A stretch of 64,000 bases of DNA from Ooceraea biroi. Lineage: Eukaryota > Arthropoda > Insecta > Hymenoptera > Formicidae. The stretch spans positions 10,895,838 through 10,959,837 of the forward strand of contig NC_039516.1 of NCBI RefSeq assembly GCF_003672135.1. Reading direction: 5' to 3'. This document shows, piece by piece, positions 22,815 to 35,900 of the stretch. Position 1 is the stretch's first letter, and each line of letters begins with the position of its first letter. The notes beneath the pieces were generated by a model. That model was not told where the DNA came from. It saw nothing but the letters and a program-made list of their open reading frames with translations, and made no database searches. A program made the position numbers and the translations under genes.

Positions 22815-24345
22815 CAATAATGGCAGCGGACTCTTCGGCTCAGTGGCTATGAGATTAAATTCCGCGGAAACAGGTACTTCCGTAACGTAACATGCGACGT
22901 AACATGCACATTTTCCGCGCCCGTTACATTTTATTACATTTGACGAATTTTTGCGACAACGAGACGCCTTCTCTCGTCGTCGTCTCTCCGACGAGACGTG
23001 ATTGCTGATATTCTCAATGGATTTTGAATTGTCTCGATGAAATAAATGTATGTGTGCTTGATAAACGAGATAACGAGCGATTCGAGACGGAATTAAGGAC
23101 AACAAATGATTTATGAGTTAGTCTTTGCAGATTGTATGACTCTAACGAGCAGGCAACGCTTGTAAAATTTGAAAAGATTTGCAGGTGCATGCGCGAATGT
23201 GATGCTTACCGAGGCAGCTAATTGTAGAGCGATTAACGACGCGAAGAACGCGATAATTAGCTACGGAAGAACGCCCGAAGTTGCAGCAAATTGCAATTTC
23301 TGGTGCTGTTCTCCATGTTACGCTTCTAGATTAGTTCGAGAGATGGAAACGACGACCAAAAAACACGCTCTTGTAACCGCGAGCATCCAGCTACCGCTCA
23401 TGTCGTTTAGATTCCACAAATTTTGGGCTCTTCTACTAAAGTAACAAAAGAAAGGCTCCACTTCCCATCCTTCATCGAGCATCTTCGAGAGACAGCCTGC
23501 ACATGACGCAAGGAAGAGAATTGAAGAGTGATCCCGGCATTCAGCACGTCTAAGAGTCTGCTCAGGTCGGGAAATCGAAACTGGGAATTTCGTGAAGTTA
23601 TCGAGGGAGATCGTGTTACGCGGGATAATTAATGCAGCGAGTCGTTAATAAGAAAGTGATACATAGGCATGATCGCATCGCCGGCACAATTCCGGATTCC
23701 GAAGGCCGAGGCGGAACCGGTCCTAGCACTGCCATTTCTGGGACGTATTCGATCCACGTAGACTGAAGCAAAAGATCGTAGACGCGTATTTTATCGTCGA
23801 CCACGATGATGACGAGCGAGAGAATCTCATCGAGATCTCATCCGCGGGTACTTAAACGCGAGGGGAAACTGGTACCACGAACGAGATACTCACAATGACG
23901 CCCGTCCGCGGGACAATCTGTCCTCTCTTAACCAAAATGCCGCCATTTTCGATGCTACCTTGTGATAATAATCTCATCGATCCTTCTTCCTCTTCCGTTT
24001 CCCATTCCCGGGAGGTACACTTCCCATCGTCTTCGCGAGAGAGGATAAGGAGAAGGAGAGAGAGAGAAGGGAGTGACGAACGACGAAAATCGGTATTATT
24101 AATCTTGCTGCAGCAGTTTTTCGGTTGAAACTCGTGTGCATCTCGCTCGCCCATCTTCTTTCTCTCTTTCTCTCGCTTCTTATTTAGATACAAAATCCCA
24201 CCATATCTCGTCGCCATATAATTTTTAGAAGTAATAAAAGAAATATTATTGAATATAAAGATGCTGCGTTATTATTAAATCCCGATATACACTTCACTTG
24301 TGCACTCTGATCTTTGTATCGGTAAGTATAAAATAATTCTGCACG
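22815..24345. other. Non-coding stretch
   Basis: Contains open frames up to about 120 codons on both strands (for example 23169-23444 and 23852-24217) without domain, splice context or conserved composition. Purine-rich GAGA-type runs lie near 24030-24070. Nothing supportable as a gene. Confidence 0.4.
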
Positions 24346-24347
24346 TA

Positions 24348-24590
24348 CACTGAGAAAAAAATGTAATTGATCCAACGAAATGTCTTGTCACGGGGTGCCA
24401 ACAAAATATATACTTATTTCAACAAGTTATATATTGAATCAAATATATAATTGTTGGATTATAATTCTCATGTGTGTAATCCAAGAACTACATATTTGTT
24501 TCAATATATAACTTGTCGAAATAAGTATATATTTTGTTGGCACCCCGTGACAAGACATTTCGTTGGATCAATTACATTTTTTTCTCAGTG
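24348..24590. repeat. Near-perfect hairpin MITE, 243 bp
   Basis: Begins CACTGAGAAAAAAATGTAAT and ends with its exact inverse, flanked by TA (24346-24347, 24591-24592). Arms of about 100 bp pair almost without mismatch around a short AT-rich centre near 24445-24500. No coding capacity. TA duplication suggests a Tc1/mariner-mobilised MITE. Confidence 0.88.
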
Positions 24591-24592
24591 TA

Positions 24593-27500
24593 TGACATCT
24601 CGTTGCGAATAAATATAACAGAAGACAATAAAACTAATAATTTGCGTAATGATAAGATAAAGAAAAATCCGGGTTTTTTAGCCGAGCAATTAAATTATAA
24701 AACGGACATTTCCTTTCACAATTTTATCACATATTTCCGTCCCGGAATTTAATCTCGGTCATTTGGATTATATAATCAGACGTTATAATGATAATATTTA
24801 AACATCTTTTACACTATATTCCAGTTTCTTTGTGGTATGCACTAAAAACATTCAAATGGACCATATAATTATAAATGAGCCCGTGATTGCTGCGTATCTT
24901 CAGGAATACGGCACTTCGCCGCGAAAAGAATGAAGAACTTCCTCTCGACCGACGTATCTTAATCAGTGGATTATTATGGATGAATTTAACGTCGCAAAAT
25001 CATGACCGACGAAATAAAGTGTTTAGTGCAGGCGCTTGCGGAGTGCCGACAGGTAAGTGCACGTAATGTAGGATGCTTGTTACAAAAATTGTCGATGCAC
25101 GATGCAAATTCCCCCGTACGAACATTAAGTACCGCCGTAAAATCCCTCGCGGAAAAATTACATGAGCCAGGGAGGGATTGCACGCGGCATAAAACCTTTG
25201 CGTGTGCTTAACTTGTTAACGCGATGATTGCGAGTACATCCCGTTTCCCGAAATCGGCATTAAAGACGATTAAAATTCTGTTTGCGTTGCAGATAATGTG
25301 GCGGTAACACGTAGTGATTAAATCGCTATCAATCGATCGATTAAAATTATTTTTCCGTAAATAATAATTGAGATCGTCTATAAACCTAATTTGAACTCAA
25401 GGCGAAATAACAGCATGTAAGCAAAATATCATTTTGAAACGACAAAATATAATTTTCCACTAATGATTGATATAACGTGCATTATATAAACATCTATTGC
25501 GATAATGAGAATTTCTCTACCTTGTCGAGTTATCAGGAATACCAGAATTGCAAAAATGAATAAGCTCGTTTGCAAATTTATTGTCTTTACTCTCCGTTAA
25601 TATATTTTCCATAGAATATAACTGCAGCATAAGAAGCTTGCATAAGAAGCGCAGATTACGAGAAATTATACCCATACATTCTAATAGGATTACCAGAGGA
25701 TTGCAAGTATGTTTCACAACGCGCTTAACAGAATCATTCAGCGGCTCCGTGTGCAATAAATCGTATCGCGATCCCAACAAAGTAGCGTAACTGTTGTCTG
25801 GAAAATGAGATTACCGCGCGATCTTATTTTCCGTTTGCAAATATGCACCAAGGATCAGGGATCAACGTTTATTAAATTAGATTTATTGAGACAGTCGCAG
25901 TTCACCGCGCAAGCAACTTCCAGGGCACGTAATTGTGAGTTATACACGCCGTTTGATGACGCTGTTTACTGAATAATGTGCACACGATGAGTATTGATGT
26001 TTGTCGTTGCAAATTACGTGTTTCTTGTTCAATGTAAAATCAGGCAACGTAAAATACGAGAGCGTGAAAAGCACGGCGTCTTTTGTACCGGAAACTATTA
26101 AGTCCCGTGTGGCTTGCAAGCATGCAGAAATGGAGAGTACAGAATAGCACCCTCTCGTATCCTCCCCTCGTTGTTCGAGTCTTCTCTCCCATTGTTGTCC
26201 CGTACCGTAATTAATGATCAATGCCACGATAAGGAGTATAAAAGTCGTCTCGTTGCACGGAAAAAGTACGCAGATTACGGCGCATTGTCCGCTACCCTGT
26301 ATTTTACGTAATCTCCGTGTTCTTCGAACAATTGTTTCTTAATGACCGTATTTTCCGAGCAAAAGTGCACTGTCGTTAAGGCATCAATTAAATTCTATCA
26401 CTGAAATCATGCACGCGCATTTTTCCCAGATCAAATCGCTTGCACTATTAACCTTGCATGTCAGAATATTCCAAGTCTGGATATTTTAAATATAATGTAA
26501 CATAAAACCATTTATTTTATTATTTGTAATTTATTATTTGTAAATATCTTACTTGCTGAAAATTTATTAAATATCTTGAAAAATGCACGATGCTTTGTGG
26601 AGATCTTAAGCAGAATAGTACAAAAATTTGAAGATATAATTATTAATTGGTTATTTAATTTTGATGTAAAAATATAACAACGTTTTATTACTATAAAATA
26701 TTGAATGCGTTATAGGATATTCTTCACTTTGTAATATTGTATATGACGTCATGTGCAGATATGTGTAATGCATTATATCGTGTACATCCAGGTATGTTGC
26801 AGGTATCGTGCTCTGTATATTGCCGATCTCTCTCATGACGTTTAGCCACTTATGGATCATGACCATGAAATTATAATCTCCGTTATTAATAGGAACCATA
26901 ACCCCGACCTTCGGCCTGCGACGCGCATCTTCCAATTTATAATTAACATTCTTCTCGATAAACGCCTTCCGCCTTAACTCGACCCGAGAAACTTACGAAC
27001 ATCGTAAAACGTGCACCGTCCTAATCATGATGAATTTCACAATAGAGTTCACGGATCAAATTTCTATCTTAACTGTGATTACGTTATTTATATAATTTAG
27101 CACATTTTCGCGTAGAACGTATGTATGAAAACGACTGGAATGATTGGAAAAGCGAATCAAACGGAAGAGATTCAGTTTTGCAAATATTAAAAATGTCTAA
27201 TCTAAATGCCAAGAATTTTACGCCGATTGCTTCATTTTTGCCATTACACATAATAAAAAATGTACAATATAGATATTGTTAATATCGTACAACGCGATCA
27301 GTCTATCCACGCGATACATTTCTCTGAATGACTCAATTTCAGCCTACATGAAAAATCCAAATACCTGTTGTGTGAGTTATATGTCTGGATGATTCTACGG
27401 TGATTTCGAACTTCACACCACATGCTTCACGATAAAACGTGTTAACTCTCGTTCATACATATTCCGATCCTCAGTCAAACAGGTTGTGGTTAAGCATTTT

Positions 27501-28819
27501 GCGCGCGTTTCACGCGTAAAATCAGCGCGATTTATGCTCGTTACGACAGATATTCATCATAATTGATCTTATCCGCCAGTATCCCGAGCGATCTTGAACA
27601 CCGGACTCTATACATTTACATCCTTATCGAGCTTTAAAGACTGGTGTATGGCGGCATTACAGACAGCCACTCTCTATAAAACTTTATTAGGTGAATATCG
27701 ATGATACCATCTTATATGTTATCAGCATCATTGCTACTATTGAGTTTTCTATTTGCAGCACCCTCTGCGCAAGTCAATCGAGCGAGTCTATCGCGACTGA
27801 TTATTCACATTAGTGGAGATACGAACGCATCGCTAACATCTATGTAGACCTGATAGAGGAGTTATAATCCGGAATTCGTAATTCTTAAATATCTCGTGGC
27901 AATTCTCATGGATACTCAATGTCTCCCTTGACGTCTACATGGTGTTCAAGAAGTCGCCTTTTAAATACTGTTTTACATATTATACTATTTTAAGATATGA
28001 TTTTATGCAAAATTGGATTCCATGATAACCCATGTTCTCGCAAAAATTTGAGCAAACGTCTCTCTTAAATTTCTAAAGTAATCTCTAATTTGCAGCAAAG
28101 AATACATTTTAATAAACTCAATGTCTCAAATGTAATTTCTCTTTCGCTATCTTCTACGTACCTATTTATTGGTAATAATAATTAGAAGTAGAAAACGTGG
28201 CTACAAAATTTTGCATGTTAATTGTGAAAGCGCATGGTAATTGCGATTTCTGTTATTTATATATTTCTATATAAGGAGATTAAGCATTACGACATTTTAT
28301 ATCTTTGACAGTTTTGCTCGGGAAGCGCAATGTTTTGCTCGCGGCGGCAAGAAATCTAACGCCGCACTCGCATCCGATAAACTCGTTGTGCACTCTGATG
28401 CACTCTTATCCTGCGCGCGGACAAGGTAGTTGCAGTCACGGTACACGCTCGCATTGCCATTTATATTCACGAGGACAGCAACTATTGCATGAATGGATTT
28501 TTACTCGTCTGATGGGGAGAGCAAGCTCGCCACACTTTCTGAGCATTTTCTTAATCTTCAAGTATTCGCGTCACGAGTGTTGAGCCCTGAGCAAATGTTG
28601 CTTTCTCTTTTCAGTGACAATTCGAAAAAATACCTCGCAAATCTGATCCCTTTATCTTTGTTTAAAGTACTGTTTGACTCTGTTAAAAAAATAGGTTTTG
28701 TTTAAGAGAAAGAGCAAGATTAAATTTTAACATTGTAACATTTCATTCGAAGTATATTCGTTTTGGAAATTATTACATTTAATTCTAAATATATAAAATA
28801 TCTAATAAATAAAAATAAC
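24593..28819. other. Long non-coding stretch
   Basis: AT-rich sequence without recognised genes, tRNAs or repeats. The only item worth noting is a short frame from 25002 (MTDEIKCLVQALAECRQ) that runs into a GTAAGT donor at 25055; see findings. Other open frames (25517-25780, 26651-26935, 28305-28583) show no motifs. Confidence 0.4.
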
Positions 28820-29707
28820 GGTAATTATTTAGATTAACGGAGCAACCTCGAATGACTTTGACCTTGACATATGTTGTCACGGTCACCCTCCTGAGTGACC
28901 TTCAAAAGGTTTTAGCCGTCGCTCATTGTTTATTAAAAAGTTATTAACAACAGAAGTTTCGAAAATATAGTAGTTATTTTGAATATTGAAAGACAAACGA
29001 CGAATATGAACGAAGGAAAGAAGGTGATTTAACCTAACCTAATCTAACCTGGTTAGGTTAGGTTAGGTTATATTTTCCGAAACTGGAGCCCCGGACACAT
29101 ATACGCTCGTTTTTCAGCCCGCTTCGCGGGAGGGCGGGGGGAAGGGGCTTCGCCCCTCCTTCCTGCCAGAATCCGTGCCGTGTACCAGGTGATCAAAATC
29201 TGTACGGTGAAATCTGTAACACCGGCTCCGGCGGGGGGGAGGGGCAACGCCCCCCCCCCCCGCCCTCCCGCGAAACGGGCTGAAAACGAGCGTATGTGTC
29301 CGGGGCTCCAGGTTCGGAAAATATAACCTAACCCAAACCTATTTCTGATTTAAAGGTAAAATTCCATCAAATATACTCTTTCGTAAACGTATATGGTATC
29401 GTAAAATTATGCTTTATTCATTAAACATTTTTGTTAATAACTTTTTAACAAACAATGAGTGAAGGGTGAAACTTAGTACGGGTTATTCGAAAAGGTGACT
29501 TTTGTAATATATGTCAAACTCAAGTCCTTGCTTCGCGTGGACAGTTGAAAATTCGTGCAAAATCATTAAACTTTTTTTGTTAATAACTTTTTAATAAACA
29601 ATGAGCGACGGCTAAAATCTTTTGAAGGTCACTCAGGAGGGTGACCTCTATAATATATGTCAAGGTCAAGGTCATCCGAGGTTGCTCCGTTAAACTAAAT
29701 AATTACC
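28820..29707. mobile_element. Composite foldback element A with telomeric repeats
   Basis: Outer arms of about 139 bp (28820-28958 and about 29570-29707) begin GGTAATTATTTAG and are complementary with few mismatches; they include CTTGACCTTGACATAT-type sequence. A second, inner pair of arms (29051 to about 29165 and about 29222 to 29337) carries GC-rich stem-loops such as GCCCGCTTCGCGGG. A head-to-head TTAGG tract lies at 29031-29070. The right arm has an extra diverged copy of its own end (29417-29523). No transposase. No clear target duplication here: the 8 bases before and after do not match. A sister copy lies at 48462-49517. Confidence 0.85.
29031..29070. repeat. Head-to-head telomeric pentamers (TTAGG)
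   Basis: Four AACCT-type pentamers (one altered to AATCT) are followed directly by four GGTTA pentamers, a 40-bp palindrome with a single mismatched position. TTAGG is the telomeric repeat of most insects. It lies inside foldback element A, not at a chromosome end. Confidence 0.9.
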
Positions 29708-32640
29708 CTTATTATTATAATTTACAACAGCGAAACGCATAAAACTTTCTTTCTGAACTGCGGAAAATATTCGCAGCCACTGTTCTCTAAGTCTACGAGA
29801 AATTCAAGAAAGGGCTCGACGTGGTTACACGACAGTCGATACGCAATAAAAGCGCAACACCGGGTGTATTAGCCTGCGTAATTTTAGCACACACGCCACT
29901 CGAACGAACTCTTTTCGCGTTGCGTCACGCGGTGTCGGGACGTGGGTGAAGAAGCATCTCGTTATGTAACGTCCTTCGTCTGCGTACACGACCCTCTTCA
30001 GTTCTATTCCTATCTATTCAACAAGGAACACGCCCGCGGACGCGCCGCGACGACGATTTGTGAATCGGTTCAGTCAACCCTTTGCAGTCCAAATTGGTCC
30101 CGCCGTCTTTTCACAATCTCGACGCGCAAAAGCATACTCCTGCTACAAGCATCTCGAGTTTTGTTGCAAGAACAAATCGCTTATTCAAATAACAAATTTT
30201 CCACGCGTCAAAATATCCTACCGATATTGTAATTTTTATTTAAATAATATCCGAATGTATATTCCTTTCTGTAAACACGCGTAGAGCAATTCGGAGGAAA
30301 CTCGATCGCAATTTAAATCTGCTGAATTGTGAAACGTAGCATTTTGTGCATAAATGCATGGATCGGAGTAATTGTTTGCGCGATTACTTTTATTTTACTC
30401 TCATGTAGCGATTACTTTGGAGCAACCTCTCGCGTGACCAACTCGCATCATGTTTGGTTTATAACTTTGTTAATTTCGCCCGGCACTCTAGCAAGGCAAA
30501 TAGAAAAGCACGCTGGAATGCGTAACACGGCCGTTTAAAAGCGCCGCGGATGATTGAGCAGGTTGATAGTACGGAGTTATATTGGCAGAAGATAATTTCT
30601 CCCTGTACATACACTACGAGAACACCGTATTATCCACCGTGGACATAGAGGAACCGTTTGATTAAAAACACGGAAAATAAATAAAAAAACGAGGCCAAAG
30701 GGGCGGAATAGGGGATAAATCATTGAGTCCTCGAGTTTCTTTAGCAATGACGTTGCTGCACCAGTCACATGTTGTGCCTCGGCTTATTTTGCGTGGTTAC
30801 CATCCAGCATGATCATAATTAATGCGTAATTACGGCATGCCTCGAAGGATCTCGCAAAGGATAAATCGAGTTCTTACTTAAAGGAACCATCACACCAGTG
30901 ACGTACATTTTTAAACCTTTTTTAAATCATGATACTTGAAAAATATTTTATTCTACGCAGATTCGGTATATCAAAAAGAATTAATTGAAATTCAATTTCT
31001 AATCTTTCAGTAATCTTGATTTGTGCATGAATTTCTATCGAATATTATAATATAATATATCACGACAATAATATTTGCGCAGTGTGAAAATGTAACAAGA
31101 GAAATGTATAATTTTGTTACTCTAAGAAATATAAAAATTCATAATTATAATACATACTCATACTAATAGTAATACTGTAAAAATTCCCCTCAAACAGACG
31201 AATGAAACGAGAACATTTTTCAAAAGTATGTAAAAGATACGTAAAATTTAGTATATAATGAAGTGACAAAATAAATAACAAATTTAAACTCTTTGTCTTT
31301 CTCTTCCTCCTTTTCTTATACACAATAATTTATATTATATGAAGAATTACTCACTTTACAGCTGTTCTGCCTAAGCCCGATGTCACCCGGACCTCCTCAT
31401 CCTCTCAGTAATCTATTATAATAGTTGCTCCTTTTGGCACTCACTCGCGAAATACGGCACTCCCGATACGTCACTAGTTCGCGAAAATATTAATTATAAT
31501 AATACATGCGGATGAGCGGAATACAACGATCGCGCGAGCTGATTATACGTATTAGCAGAGTACGACGACGCTCCCGAAGTGGTGCGTTAAACGCATCATT
31601 ACGTTTTCGCGAGGTAATGCTTTATTACATATAGTTAATGAAGCTTTATTAAAAATTTTAAAATAATTAGAATAAACCTATAACTCTAAAGTTTTATTCC
31701 AACTTTATATTCAAATTCTATAATATAATAAAATTATATATCCTATTTAGCCGACAATTACGTTTGTTAAATTGCTGAGATCCGGATATCTCTGAAGTAC
31801 TATAGAAGATCAGGGTAAACAAAGCAGAATCGACATGAGATCGGCGCAAAGAGATTTCACCAACTTTCTTGCCCCGTGCAAAATCCACGTCTAATATCGA
31901 CATCCTCTATTTTAGCAATAAATCGAAAATTATATGCCAACCTGGCTGCAATCGACACTTCGAGCACGGTTACGAGATTTATTACGAATTCTCGAATTAT
32001 TTCGCGGATTCTTTATTATGGAACTATATCTGTGTATACCGATATGGTTAATAGGCAAAAAAAGGAATTTATTGGCGATAGACTCAGGTCCAGTCATTTT
32101 CTTCAAGAAACTGAAACCAGAACCAAGAACAATACGAATCCAAGAATCATGATTTTATCTCGGAAATGTAATTGTCAGCTAAAAAGAGTCGAATGTCGGA
32201 TAATCTCATCAAAGTATTAATAAATATGCATGAAAGAGAGAGAGAATTTTAGTAAAAATGTCGAAACATTATAGTTTCCTACATATATCTATTCCTCGCG
32301 AAACTACCATACGTGTGATACGTTCAACACACACGTAACAATTTGCGCGACTCTCTCTCTCTCGACTGTTAACCAATTCAACATACCTGTAACATAAAAA
32401 GGAACAAAGCAATATTAGCCATATGTTTATGTTATTACTTTTTCATTTAGTGTTAACCATCAAACATCGCGTCAACCGAAATATACGTATATTATATGAT
32501 CAAAAGACAAGTAACATCCGAAAAGTCAGTCGCCGTTTATTGTACAAGTTATTAAATTTATAACGAAACTGTTATAATAAAATTGCTAAAAGAAGATTTA
32601 ACACTTCATTATTCAAAATTCTCGTGTTAGTCACCGGGCG
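29708..32640. other. Non-coding stretch upstream of the MICU3-like gene
   Basis: AT-rich DNA. Open frames such as 29942-30232 and 31876-32220 lack domains. No repeats of note besides short CT/GA runs near 32240 and 32350. The last part probably holds the promoter and 5' UTR of the gene starting at 32710. Confidence 0.4.
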
Positions 32641-32709
32641 CCAAGAATTTCTCACGCCAACACTGCTCACGATAGGAGAACGGACGCGCCGGGTAGACGA
32701 GCACGAGGC

Positions 32710-32943
32710 ATGCGCTGGTGCGCGCCGCTGAAAATGGCGACGGTGGTGTGTCTGTCGCGACGCGTGTCGCCATGCATGCGACATTTTCGCAATGTCACGC
32801 GTGCTTATGGCTCGTGGCGCGGTGACAATCGTTTCGAGAGACTCCAGAAAGGTGTCGGTTTCCTGGCCACAGTGTCCGTCACGTTCCTGCTTGCGCAGCA
32901 GTACCTGCGACCGAAGGTGGTGCACGCTCTCAAGGCTCGCAAG
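32710..32943 (+). CDS. MICU3: MICU3-like exon 1: presequence and membrane segment
   Basis: ATG at 32710; a second in-frame ATG at 32734 (MATVVCLSRRVS) may be the real start. The first 38 residues have Arg/Lys but no acidic residue, as in a mitochondrial presequence. GVGFLATVSVTFLL is hydrophobic. The exon ends AAG|GTACGT, phase 0, which joins in frame to exon 2 (ALKARK then REDDLHK). Assignment to this gene rests on phase, position and character, not homology. Confidence 0.68.
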
Positions 32944-35900
32944 GTACGTATGTACACGGGCTGCTCGAAAGTCTCGCGTCATCGCGAGACCGCGCCGCAA
33001 AGTTGAATGGCGAGTCACGACGGTCACGTGGACCTACACGGCCACGTGCTCGTGAATGAGCAACATGCAGCGGAGTTGAGTGCAAAAACGCGATAGGGTA
33101 GGTTTTTATTTAATTTATTTTCATTTTATTTATTCGTTCTCGTAATTAACGAAAATAAAATATTTTGTCAGTAACGGAGCATTGGATCAAAGGCAATCGA
33201 TAACAAAACTGAAATATCTTATTAATAACATCGTAGGATTAAAAGCAGTCGTGAACATTTAACTTAATCCGTTATTTAAAAATGTTGAACAATAATTTAA
33301 GGGATATAACAAGCGACTTTGAGAAAAGCAAAATTGATAGATAACATTGTGCTGTTAATGATCATAATATATGTAAGATATCTAAAAGTAGAAATTTATA
33401 TAGATTTTATTTTTACTTTTTTGGCTTTTGTGTTGTGCATAATTATTCCTCCCAAAGGTCCCGATATCGTCGATGATAACGAATCGACCGCAGGCAGATA
33501 GATACAGAGGGACGAGGGATTCCTCAGCGTGTTTAAAAAGGAGTCCCGAACGCGTCGGGAATGAAGGCGCCCGCGATTGATCTCGGTCGATCTCCGGTCG
33601 TGAGACCGAACGTGTAGGGTACGTTAAGTTAATAACATGGCCCGGAGGAAGCGGATCGGCTTTTCTGTCAAACGATCTTCAAGTGTGCCGGCGCCACGCC
33701 CACCGAACGATCACACAATCGATACGGCCTATGCGGCTTAACCAGCCGGATCTTTCAACGTCTCTATTATGGTCCGAGAATCCGGAGATCCTCCCGAAAA
33801 ATAGGCGCAAGCGCGAGAACAGTTGTGCCATAAACTATGAACTTACGTACAGGTGATTTCTCCACGCGGTACCGTTAGAAACGTCATCTTCCAAGCATTT
33901 CAAGCATGTTTTATCTTTTTCCGGTACATTTTTATTTTTACAGTGTAAAATTGTTACGTCTATGATGTATCCAGAGTCCTGTTAGAGAATTTACCTACAT
34001 TAATTCTGTAACATCTGAGTATTTATATTCTGCAATATCGAAATATTTCTGTAATATCTGAGATATAAATTCTTAATTTAATTAAATGAAATTACAATAG
34101 ATAATTATCTCTTTTTCAACTAATTGATTTAAAATATTGGGTTGGCCAAAAAGTAATTGCGTTTTTTTTTATATAAATAAAAGGCGAATTTTTCATGGGA
34201 AACAAAAACTTTATTAAACAATATATTGTCCATTTGGTTGATTATCTTTTGCCATTTTTCAGGCAACTTCATGATTCCGCGCTCAAAAAAGTTCTTATCT
34301 TTTTCAGCAAAAAACAATTCCAACAACGATTTCATATCCTCATCAGCAGTAAAGGTTTTACCATTCAAGGCGTTTTGCAAAGAACGAAACAAATGGTAAT
34401 CTGATGGTGCCAGGTCTGGCGAATATGGTGGATGTGGTAACATCATGGTAACACATCCCATCCAAGCTGCAACAATTTTTCACGAGTGACCAAACTTGTA
34501 CGTGGTCTAGCGTTATCATGGTGAAACACAACACCTTTGCGATTCACCACTTCTCGACGTTTCTGTTTGATGGCATCATTTAATTTATCCAGTTGACGAC
34601 AGTATACGTCTGAATTAATGGTTTGATTCCTTGCAAGCAGCTCAAAATACACAATACCTTTAAAGTCCCACCAGACTGACAGCATAATCTTTCTTTGGTG
34701 AATATCTGCTTTTCAAGTGCTTTCAGCAGGTTCATCACGCTTGCTCCACCATCTTTTTCGTTTGACGTTGTTGTAGACGATCGATTTTTCGTCGCCTGTT
34801 ATCATACGTTTCAAAAATGGATCATTTTCCTCACGTTTCAAAAGAGAATCGCAGATGTCAATACGCTTAGTGAGATGAATTTCTTTGAGCTCATGTGCTA
34901 CCGAAATATCGAGCTTACTAACGTATCCAAGTCGTTTTAAATGGTTTTCAACACTCGATTTCGATATGTCAAGATTCTCAGCAATCTCTCGTGTCGTTAA
35001 ACGCCGATTGGAATCGATCAGTGCCTTTATCTTGTCATCATCAATTTCGAGTGGCCTTCCTGAGCGTGGTGCATCTTTCACATTAAAATCTGCAGATCGA
35101 AATTTAGTAAACGAATTTTGACACTGTCGCAGTTTTAAAGCATCTTCGCCATATACATCAGATAACTTTTTATGAGCTTGCACAGCGTTTTTCCCTTTTC
35201 GGAAGTAATAAAAGAAAATATGACGAAAATGTTCTTTTTGATTTTCCATTTTGAAATCGACGACAAACACAATTGTTAACGAAATCGTGTACTTTCTTTT
35301 TGTAAAACAAGCTTGAACTGTGAGTTGTTAACCTACATAATGAATTTGCGGTTTAGAATGAAGTTAGTTACATTTCAAGACATGTATGTCCATCTATTGG
35401 AAAAAAACGCAATTACTTTTTGGCCAACCCAATACATTTAAAATACAGTACAGAGTCTTTTTAAATATCGGCCTTTTGATTATTATAAAACTAAGATACT
35501 TTGAGACATTTTCCAGTAACGGGAAACGTTTCAGAGCGTTCTCAGACTACGCATCGTCCTGCAACCTGCAAGTTGGACGTTGACATACGCGTTTAATCAA
35601 TCACGCGACGTTTTGGAGAACGCCTTCTAGGGACGTTCTCCGTCTCACGAGGGGAGACAAATGGCCGGCGCTTGGCTGCCGCAACCTACGTATCCAAGCT
35701 GCATCCGCAAATGCAGATGCATCCGCCCCTTTGCCACGAGACACCCTAATCTGAATGAGATGTATCTAAGCTGCTTCCTTTCCGCGCCTCGCAGCACGTG
35801 TACTCATCAATTACCACGTGAGAACGTCAGAGAAGTACATCGGCTGTTGCCGACACTTGCGTTTAGTTCTCGTATTATTTATGAGACAATCTTAGCAAAT

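Noticed and set aside
23169..23444. 91-codon frame with several cysteines
   Set aside because: No signal peptide, motif or splice context; likely chance.
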